Assembly: GCF_018390555.1 (NCBI RefSeq)
Contig: NZ_JAHBGB010000044.1
Span: forward strand, 399,424-463,423
Origin: Ancylobacter oerskovii
GTDB taxonomy: Bacteria; Pseudomonadota; Alphaproteobacteria; Rhizobiales; Xanthobacteraceae
Direction: 5' to 3'
DNA length: 64,000 nt
This document shows, in pieces, positions 58,060 to 64,000 of this stretch (positions within the stretch are counted from its first letter, which is position 1; each line of letters starts with the position of its first letter). A program made the translations under genes and the position numbers. A model generated the notes under the pieces. It had not been told where the DNA came from, searched no databases, and saw nothing but the letters and a program-made list of their open reading frames with translations.

Positions 58060-59547
58060 TCAGCTCGCCTTGATGCGCACCGGGCGCAGCAGGAAGGCCG
58101 GCAGGTGCGAGGTATCGGCCGGCTCGTCCTGATAGGACGGGCGGCGGTCCTCGCCGCGACGCACCGAGGTCGGAGTCACCGGGGCGCGGGCCGGGGCCTT
58201 GGGCTCGGGCGCGCGTTCGGCGGATTTCCGCGGTGCCGGACGGGCGGCGACCGGCGCGGGCGCCTCCTCGGCGGCTTCGGGAGCGGGAGCGGCACCGTCG
58301 CGGCGGCGGGCCGGGCGGGCGCCGCGACGCTCGCCGCGTTCCTCGCCACGGCGTTCGCCGTCACGGCCGCCACGTTCGCCGCGTCCCGAGGCCGAGCGCT
58401 TCTCGCGCGGCGGCGCCTCGCCGAGCTTCTCGCCCTGCCAGTCGATCGAGCGGCCGATCAGCTTCTCGATCGCGGCGAGCGACTTCTCGTCGGCATGGGT
58501 GACGATGGTGAAGGCGGCACCCGAGCGGCCGGCGCGGCCGGTGCGGCCGATGCGGTGGACGTAGTCTTCCGCGTGGTGGGGCGTGTCGTAGTTGAAGACA
58601 TGGCTCACGGCGGGAATGTCGAGGCCGCGCGCGGCGACGTCGGAGGCGACCAGCAGGTTGGCCTCGCCGGTGCGGAACTGGTCGAGCGCCTGCATGCGCG
58701 AGCGCTGGTCCATGTCGCCATGCAGGCACACCGCCTTGTAGCCGTGCTTCTGCAGCGACTTGTGCACCACCGCGACGTCGCGCTTGCGGTTGCAGAAGAT
58801 GATGCCGTTCTGCAGGTTCTCGGCGCCGTCGATGAGCCGGCGCAGCGTGTCGCGCTTCTCGTAGTCCTCCTTGCCGCTCGCCACCAGAAGCTGGGTGATG
58901 GTCGAGGCGGTGGAGGAGGGGCGGGACGCTTCCACCTGCACCGGATTGGAGAGGAACTGCGCGACCAGCCGCTGGATTTCCGGCGGCATGGTGGCGGAGA
59001 AGAACAGCGTCTGCCGGGTGAACGGCACCAGCTTGCAGACCCGCTCGATGTCCGGGATGAAGCCCATGTCCAGCATGCGGTCGGCTTCGTCGATGACGAG
59101 GATCTCGATGCCGGACAGCAGCAGCCGCCCGCGCTCGACGTGATCCAGCAGCCGTCCCGGCGTGGCGATCAGCACGTCGACGCCGCGCAGCAGCTTGGCG
59201 TCCTGGTCGCCGAAGGAGACGCCGCCGATCAGCAGCGCGACGTTCAGCTTGTGGTTCTTGCCGTAGCGCGTGAAGTTCTCTTCCACCTGCGCGGCGAGTT
59301 CGCGCGTCGGCTCGAGGATCAGCGTGCGCGGCATGCGGGCCCGGGCGCGGCCCTGCTCCAGCAGCGTCAGCATCGGCAGGGTGAAGGCGGCGGTCTTGCC
59401 GGTGCCGGTCTGGGCGAGGCCCAGCACATCGCGGCGGGCCAGTACATGGGGAATGGCCTGCGCCTGGATCGGCGTCGGCTCCGTGTAACCCGTATCGGCG
59501 ACGGCCGAGAGCACCTTGTCGCTCAGGCCCAGTTCGTTGAAAGGCAT
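58060..59547 (-). CDS. DEAD-box RNA helicase, RhlE-like
   Basis: 495 residues. Q motif (GYTEPTPIQAQAIP), Walker A (AQTGTGKTAAF), Ia (PTRELAAQ), DEAD box (VIDEADRMLDMGF), SAT (FFSATMP) and the C-terminal HRIGRTGRAGR are all intact. RhlE-type length and MPFNELGLSDKVLSAV start fit. From about residue 375 the tail is disordered, Arg/Gly/Glu- then Ala/Pro-rich, suitable for RNA binding or degradosome contact. It ends nine bases from the convergent MscS gene without an evident terminator. Confidence 0.93.
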   Translation of the reverse strand: MPFNELGLSDKVLSAVADTGYTEPTPIQAQAIPHVLARRDVLGLAQTGTGKTAAFTLPMLTLLEQGRARARMPRTLILEPTRELAAQVEENFTRYGKNHKLNVALLIGGVSFGDQDAKLLRGVDVLIATPGRLLDHVERGRLLLSGIEILVIDEADRMLDMGFIPDIERVCKLVPFTRQTLFFSATMPPEIQRLVAQFLSNPVQVEASRPSSTASTITQLLVASGKEDYEKRDTLRRLIDGAENLQNGIIFCNRKRDVAVVHKSLQKHGYKAVCLHGDMDQRSRMQALDQFRTGEANLLVASDVAARGLDIPAVSHVFNYDTPHHAEDYVHRIGRTGRAGRSGAAFTIVTHADEKSLAAIEKLIGRSIDWQGEKLGEAPPREKRSASGRGERGGRDGERRGEERGERRGARPARRRDGAAPAPEAAEEAPAPVAARPAPRKSAERAPEPKAPARAPVTPTSVRRGEDRRPSYQDEPADTSHLPAFLLRPVRIKAS

Positions 59548-59883
59548 CGAGGGTCAATTCTGCGGCAGCGCACCGCTCACCCTGGCTTCCCCCGAGCCGT
59601 AACCGGGGACGGGCTGCATCGTCATCGCGCGGAGCGCATCGGTCGGATTGGGTCAGACGATGCAGCGCAACATAGGCATAATGCTTCCGAAGTCAACGCT
59701 TTTCAGGTTCCTCAAGGGTTTGGCGCGACAAAACGTGCATTTGTGTGATAGGCGCGCTTCTATACGGGCCGCCGTTTCGCCGCCGGCCTGCCGGAGATGC
59801 CCGATGCCAACCCGCCGCAAAGCTCCGAATATCGCCCTTCCAGCCGCCTCCGGGCGCCGAGGCGGCGCCGGGCGGAGGGCGCC
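59548..59883. other. Divergent promoter region between the helicase and Gre-family genes
   Basis: 336 bp without a convincing gene. It holds the helicase promoter candidate at 59669-59696 and a leader of roughly 115 bases toward the helicase. On the plus side an in-frame ATG at 59797 would extend the Gre-family protein by 29 Arg-rich residues but lacks support. Confidence 0.5.
59669..59696 (-). promoter_or_regulatory. Candidate sigma70-type promoter of the helicase gene
   Basis: On the minus strand TTGACT (59696-59691) and TATGTT (59674-59669) are spaced by 16 bp. Transcription would begin near 59662, giving a 5' leader of about 115 bases. Confidence 0.5.
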
Positions 59884-60360
59884 ATGAGCCGCGCCTTCGT
59901 CAAGGAGGACGGCGGCGCCGAGGTGCTGCCCGACCGTCCCGTGAGCCCCAACCGCAACCTCGTCACCCGGCGGGGACTGGCGCTGATCGAGCGGGAGATC
60001 GCCCGCCATCGCGAGGCGCTGGCCACGGCGGCGTCGAGCGGCGACCGCGATGCCGCCGCGCAGGCCTCGCGCGAGTTGCGCTACTGGAGCGCAAGGCGGG
60101 CAAGCGCCGAGCCGGCGGAGCCGCCGGCGCAGGGCGAGGCGATCACCTTCGGCATGGCGGTGACGCTGGAGGACGAGGCCGGCACGCGCCGTCGCTTCCG
60201 CATCGTCGGCGAGGACGAGGCCGAGCCGCGGGAAGGGCGCATCGCCTGGGTGTCGCCGGTGGCGCGGGCGCTGATGGGAAAATGGATCGGCGACGAGATG
60301 GACCTGCCGGCGGGCACCATGGAGATCGTCGCCGTCGAGACGGCGCCGGAAAGCGACTAG
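59884..60360 (+). CDS. GreA/GreB-family transcription elongation factor-like protein
   Basis: 158 residues. An N-terminal helical pair (NLVTRRGLALIEREIARHRE to ELRYWSARRASA) and a C-terminal FKBP-like domain (ITFGMAVTLEDEAGTRRRFR, IAWVSPVARALMGKWIGDEM) match GreA/GreB C-terminal-domain proteins. The coiled coil is shorter than in true GreA, so it could be a Gre paralogue such as Rnk that lacks cleavage activity. GGAGG eight bases before ATG 59884 sets the start. Confidence 0.85.
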   Translation: MSRAFVKEDGGAEVLPDRPVSPNRNLVTRRGLALIEREIARHREALATAASSGDRDAAAQASRELRYWSARRASAEPAEPPAQGEAITFGMAVTLEDEAGTRRRFRIVGEDEAEPREGRIAWVSPVARALMGKWIGDEMDLPAGTMEIVAVETAPESD

Positions 60361-60372
60361 AAGGCCACGCCC

Positions 60373-61002
60373 ATGCTGATTCCCCCCGAGACGCTCCTCG
60401 TCTTCGCCCCGGCGGCGCTGATGCTGAACCTGACGCCGGGCAACGACATGCTGTTCTGCCTCGGGCAGGGCATGAAATCCGGGCCGGGCGCCGGGCTGGC
60501 GGCGAGCCTCGGCATCACGGTGGGCGGCTTCATCCATACGCTCGCCGCGGCGCTGGGGCTGGCGGCGCTGCTCGCCGCCCATCCCGCCGCCTTCGAGGCG
60601 ATACGCTGGGGCGGCGTGGCCTATCTCGTCTACCTCGCCTTCAAGGCCTTCACCGCGACCGGCCCGCTGACCGGCGCCGAGAGTGCGCGGCGCGGCAGCG
60701 CGGGCGCCGCGTTCCGGCAGGCGGTGGTGGTGAACCTCACTAACCCGAAGATCGTGGTCTTCGTCCTGGCCTTCCTGCCGCAATTCGTCGATCCCGCGCG
60801 CGGCTCGCCCTTCGCGCAGTTCCTCATCCTCGGCGCCATCCTCAATCTGGGCGGCATGGTGGTGAACGGGATCGTCGGCGGTTTTGCCGGCGCGGTGGGC
60901 CGCTGGCTGTCCGGCCGTGCCGGCTTCGCACGCTGGTTCCAGCGTGCCACCGGCGTGGTGTTCCTCGGCCTCGCGGCGCGGCTCGCCTTCGAGCGCCGGT
61001 GA
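60373..61002 (+). CDS. LysE/RhtB-family amino acid exporter
   Basis: 209 residues with about six hydrophobic helices. LMLNLTPGNDMLFCLGQGMK is the family signature (NLTPGPD type), and AFRQAVVVNLTNPKIVVFVL marks the second half. It exports amino acids or derivatives; substrate unknown. It starts 12 bp after the Gre-family gene and is probably co-transcribed. Confidence 0.9.
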   Translation: MLIPPETLLVFAPAALMLNLTPGNDMLFCLGQGMKSGPGAGLAASLGITVGGFIHTLAAALGLAALLAAHPAAFEAIRWGGVAYLVYLAFKAFTATGPLTGAESARRGSAGAAFRQAVVVNLTNPKIVVFVLAFLPQFVDPARGSPFAQFLILGAILNLGGMVVNGIVGGFAGAVGRWLSGRAGFARWFQRATGVVFLGLAARLAFERR

Positions 61003-61003
61003 G

Positions 61004-61046
61004 CCTCCCGCGGCAGCTGGCCTCCCGCGGAATTGGTCTCCCGCGG
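61004..61046. repeat. Three short direct repeats after the LysE gene
   Basis: CCTCCCGCGG at 61004-61013 and 61021-61030, with TCTCCCGCGG at 61037-61046, spaced 16-17 bp. They fill the convergent gap with parE. No T-rich terminator is evident. Confidence 0.6.
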
Positions 61047-61166
61047 CGGCTCTTGCCGAGCGGAGACGGGAGCGGAAGCGGCGGACATCGTCTCCCCCCG
61101 GTGGGCGGGCAACCGAAAGCCCGGATGTCCCCGGGGCGGCGCTGCGGGCCTCCTCCGTGAGGCGCC

Positions 61167-63209
61167 TCAGATGTCCAGCAGTTCCTCGCTGGCGAAGGCG
61201 GCCCGCTCGGAGATGAAGGCGAAGCGGCTCTCCGGCTTGTTGCCCATCAGCCGCTCGATGACGTCAGCTGTGTCGGCACGCTCGGCATCCTCGACGGTGA
61301 CGCGCAGCAGCGTGCGAGTCTTGCGGCTCATGGTGGTTTCCTTGAGCTGTGCCGGCATCATCTCGCCGAGGCCCTTGAAGCGGCCGATCTCCACCTTGCC
61401 GCGGCCGGAAAACTCCTTCTTCAGCAGTTCGTCGCGATGCGCCTCGTCGCGGGCATAGAGCGTCTTGGCGCCCTGCGTGATGCGGTAGAGCGGCGGCACC
61501 GCGAGGAAGAGATGGCCGCCCTCGATCATCTTCGGCATCTGGCGGAAGAAGAAGGTGACCAGCAGCGAGGCGATGTGGGCGCCGTCGACATCGGCGTCGG
61601 TCATGATGATGACCCGCTCATAGCGCAGGTCTTCCTCGCGATAATGCGTACCGGTGCCGCACCCCAGCGCCTGGATCAGGTCGGCGAGTTGCTGGTTCTG
61701 CGCGAGCTTGTCGCGCCCGGCGCTGGCGACGTTGAGGATCTTGCCCCGCAAGGGAAGAACGGCCTGGGTCTGGCGCTCGCGCGCCTGCTTGGCCGAGCCG
61801 CCGGCCGAATCGCCCTCGACGATGAACAGTTCCGAGCCGGCCGCCGAATTGTTGGAGCAGTCGGCGAGCTTGCCGGGCAGGCGCAGCTTGCGCACCGCGC
61901 TCTTGCGGGAGACTTCCTTCTCCTGCCGGCGGCGCAGGCGCTCCTCGGCCCGCTCGATCACCCAGTCCAGCAGCCGGTTGGCCTGCACCGGGTTGCCGCC
62001 CAGCCAATGGTCGAAGGGATCGCGGATCGCCTGCTCGACGATGCGGGAGGCTTCGGCGGTGGCGAGCTTCTCCTTGGTCTGGCCCTGGAATTCCGGCTCG
62101 CGCACGAACACCGACAGCATCGCCGCGCAGCCGGACATGATGTCGTCGGAAGTCACCGAGCTCGCCCGCTTGGCGTTGCCGGTGCGCTCGGCATGGTCGC
62201 GCAGGCCCCTCAGCAAGGCGGAGCGGAACCCCGCCTCATGGGTGCCGCCCTCGGCGGTGGGGATGGTGTTGCAATAGGAGGAGACCGCGCCGTCGGCGTC
62301 GCCGAGCCAGGCCACCGCCCATTCCGCGGAGCCATGGCCGCCGGGCTTGGAGGTCTTGCCGGAGAAGATCTCCGGGTGCACCAGCGTGTGGCCGGCGATG
62401 TCGGCGGCGAGATAGTCCTTGAGGCCGCCCGGAAACCGGAAGGTGGCCTCCGGCGGGATGTCGGTCCCGGCGACGAGCGCGGCGTCGCAGTTCCAGCGGA
62501 TCTCGACGCCGCCGAACAGATAGGCCTTGGAGCGGGCCATCTTGAAGACCCGGGCCGGCTTGAAGCGCGCATCGGCGCCGAAGATCGTCGGGTCGGGATG
62601 GAAGCGCACCCGGGTGCCGCGCCGGTTCTGCACCCGGCCGATCTCGACGAGCGGGCCCTGCGGCACGCCGCGCGAATAGGTCTGGCGGTAGAGCACCTGC
62701 CCGCGCGCCACCTCCACCTCGAGCAGGTCGGACAGCGCGTTCACCACCGAGACACCGACGCCGTGCAGGCCGCCGGAGGTCTCGTAGACCTTGCTGTCGA
62801 ACTTGCCGCCGGCGTGCAGCGTGGTGAGGATCACCTCCAGCGCCGACTTGCCGGGAAATTTCGGGTGGTTCTCGATCGGGATGCCGCGGCCATTGTCGGT
62901 GACGGTCAGGAAGCCGTCGGCGGTGAGCTCGACATCGATGAAGCTGGCATGGCCGGCCACCGCCTCGTCCATCGAATTGTCGATCACCTCGGCGAAGAGG
63001 TGGTGCAGCGCCTTCTCGTCGGTGCCGCCAATATACATGCCCGGCCGGCGCCGTACCGGCTCCAGCCCTTCCAGCACCTCGATATGGGCGGCGGTATAGG
63101 CATTCTCCGCACCGGCCGGCTGGACGGCCGCGGCCGCGGCCCGCGGCGGCTTCGCGGCGGCAGGGCGCGGCGCCTGGGGCGGAAGGTCAAACAGGTTGGG
63201 GTCCGACAT
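61167..63209 (-). CDS. parE: DNA topoisomerase IV subunit B
   Basis: ATPase subunit of topoisomerase IV, which decatenates replicated chromosomes. 680 residues. GHKL ATPase motifs: EVIDNSMDEAVAG, VTDNGRGIPIENHPK and GGLHGVGVSVVNALS. The TOPRIM domain has FIVEGDSAGGSAKQ and IIMTDADVDGAHI. The end (ERLMGNKPESRFAFISERA) is the ParE-type tail; short total length and QTQAVLPLRGKILNV fit ParE rather than the longer GyrB. About 35 extra Ala/Pro-rich residues precede the ATPase domain. Confidence 0.92.
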   Translation of the reverse strand: MSDPNLFDLPPQAPRPAAAKPPRAAAAAVQPAGAENAYTAAHIEVLEGLEPVRRRPGMYIGGTDEKALHHLFAEVIDNSMDEAVAGHASFIDVELTADGFLTVTDNGRGIPIENHPKFPGKSALEVILTTLHAGGKFDSKVYETSGGLHGVGVSVVNALSDLLEVEVARGQVLYRQTYSRGVPQGPLVEIGRVQNRRGTRVRFHPDPTIFGADARFKPARVFKMARSKAYLFGGVEIRWNCDAALVAGTDIPPEATFRFPGGLKDYLAADIAGHTLVHPEIFSGKTSKPGGHGSAEWAVAWLGDADGAVSSYCNTIPTAEGGTHEAGFRSALLRGLRDHAERTGNAKRASSVTSDDIMSGCAAMLSVFVREPEFQGQTKEKLATAEASRIVEQAIRDPFDHWLGGNPVQANRLLDWVIERAEERLRRRQEKEVSRKSAVRKLRLPGKLADCSNNSAAGSELFIVEGDSAGGSAKQARERQTQAVLPLRGKILNVASAGRDKLAQNQQLADLIQALGCGTGTHYREEDLRYERVIIMTDADVDGAHIASLLVTFFFRQMPKMIEGGHLFLAVPPLYRITQGAKTLYARDEAHRDELLKKEFSGRGKVEIGRFKGLGEMMPAQLKETTMSRKTRTLLRVTVEDAERADTADVIERLMGNKPESRFAFISERAAFASEELLDI

Positions 63210-63261
63210 GGGGCGGGCAGGACTTTCGCTGGCGGCTATCGATCGATGATTCCATTACACC

Positions 63262-63267
63262 ATAATA
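63262..63267 (-). promoter_or_regulatory. Possible -10 element of parE
   Basis: TATTAT on the minus strand matches five of six consensus bases and lies about 53 bp before the parE ATG. A matching -35 at ordinary spacing is not obvious; TTCACG lies 19 bp upstream. Confidence 0.3.
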
Positions 63268-63346
63268 TGCCAGTGTGAGTCACAGGCGTGAACGTTCCGT
63301 GAACGAAACGTCGGGCGAGGCGTCGGCCGCGCGGCGTCGCGCACGG

Positions 63347-63631
63347 TCACTTGCCGAGCCGGCGGCGGTTTGCCCGCACCTTGCGGCGGTAGAACCTCAC
63401 GATTTCCGGCCCCACCTTGTCGAGCGTGCCCGAGGCCGCCGCGCTGGCGAGGCGGGCGTTCACCTCGCCGAGCGCCAGCGTCTTTTCGGTCACCATGCGG
63501 GCGGCCTCGATGGCGGCGGCGACGTCGCCGCGCGCCAGCCGCCGCATGCGCTCGGCGATCACCACCTGCGCGTCGAGGCCGAGGCGGGTCATGTCGAGAC
63601 CCAGCGAGATGAAGGCGAGGGGATGCATCAT
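63347..63631 (-). CDS. Small helical protein of unknown function
   Basis: 94 residues from ATG 63631 (93 from 63628). AAGGAAG lies seven bases upstream, which supports the start. The sequence is predicted to be almost all helix: FISLGLDMTRLGLDAQVVIA, then RMRRLARGDVAAAIEAARMV, and a basic tail (RRKVRANRRRLGK). The pattern is loosely phasin-like (amphipathic, short, Ala/Leu-rich) but I cannot assign it. Lies alone between parE and argC. Confidence 0.6.
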   Translation of the reverse strand: MMHPLAFISLGLDMTRLGLDAQVVIAERMRRLARGDVAAAIEAARMVTEKTLALGEVNARLASAAASGTLDKVGPEIVRFYRRKVRANRRRLGK

Positions 63632-63864
63632 GGGCGGCTTCCTTCGGGCCCGTTCCGGGCGGCGGGACGGCAAGAGCGATGCCCGTCCCTTCGTTCCCGG
63701 CTTTTTGCGCGCAGCAGCCCTGCGCAAATGCGGCAGCTTCCGGGCTGCCCTTCGGGTGCGCGCGTCTTCCGTTCGTCGTGCAACCGGTGTAGACGCGCGA
63801 ACTCGGCCCATGCTGGCCGACATGTGCTTACCAAATGCTTGCACCCTCTTCCGGGAGACGGACG

Positions 63865-64000
63865 ATGACGGAGACAAAGGCGCGGATCGCGATCCTCGGG
63901 GCCTCGGGCTACACCGGCTCGGAGCTGGTGCGACTGCTGGCCCGCCATCCGCGCGTCGAGATCGTCGCCCTCACCGCCGACCGCAAGGCCGGCCAGTCCA
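63865..64000 (+). CDS. argC: N-acetyl-gamma-glutamyl-phosphate reductase, N-terminal fragment
   Basis: Third step of arginine synthesis. Only the first 45 residues are in the window: the Rossmann start [20 protein letters not shown] and [18 protein letters not shown] match ArgC. GGGAGACGG precedes the ATG. The gene runs off the right edge. Confidence 0.9.
   Translation, partial: MTETKARIAILGASGYTGSELVRLLARHPRVEIVALTADRKAGQS

Overview
The window is a GC-rich (roughly two thirds or more), densely coded chromosomal segment of an alphaproteobacterium, most likely of the order Hyphomicrobiales (Rhizobiales), perhaps Xanthobacteraceae. The placement rests on gene content, not on a search: a DUF992 and a DUF2155 exported protein, an NDUFA12-type complex I accessory subunit, a B12-dependent ribonucleotide reductase, RNase E with an acidic/basic insertion in its S1 domain, a MaeB malic enzyme with a phosphotransacetylase-like tail, and the aroQ-accB-accC cluster. 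No phage, plasmid, insertion sequence, CRISPR array, rRNA or tRNA gene was recognised.

Layout. 1-2.9 kb: polyphosphate kinase (5' end missing) coupled to exopolyphosphatase. 3-8.4 kb: PhyH-type dioxygenase, RNase D, DUF992 protein, MgtC-type membrane protein, aspartyl-tRNA synthetase. 8.5-13.4 kb: a large unknown envelope protein divergent from malic enzyme, then a glycine-zipper protein. 13.6-14.7 kb: two nearly identical cold-shock genes and a 46-residue membrane protein. 14.8-20.1 kb: GNAT acetyltransferase, GFA-family protein and nrdJ, the last behind candidate NrdR boxes. 20.2-23.7 kb: a 14-bp tandem repeat array ahead of an MFS transporter, NDUFA12, DUF2155 protein and aat. 23.9-28.7 kb (minus strand): M48 protease, DsbA/ScsC-like thiol protein, aroQ, accB, accC. 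28.9-37.7 kb: aminotransferase, RNase E, cell-wall amidase and PBP1A. 37.7-47.9 kb: GST divergent from an Lrp regulator, prfB, a Bcp peroxiredoxin, a 1191-residue AsmA-like protein, tyrS divergent from anmK, and a small secreted protein. 48-57.2 kb: alpha/beta hydrolase, then an eight-gene iron-sulfur (SUF) operon: desulfurase, sufB, sufC, sufD, sufS, sufT, a VOC protein and an A-type carrier, followed by a TfoX-like gene. 57.2-64 kb: MscS channel, RhlE-type helicase, Gre-family factor, LysE exporter, parE, a small unknown protein and the start of argC.

Most of the window is housekeeping: translation, cell wall, fatty acid and Fe-S synthesis, RNA processing. The less ordinary material is regulatory and repetitive DNA: a leader that could mask the ribosome-binding site of the second cold-shock gene; adjacent palindromes, one resembling an Irr iron-control element, before the SUF operon; candidate paired NrdR boxes before nrdJ; the 14-bp palindromic repeat array; a family of CCCGGGC-rich extragenic palindromes, two of them inside the SUF operon; and an amidase gene whose signal peptide seems to require a CTG start. 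I found no strong evidence for a wholly new multi-gene system.
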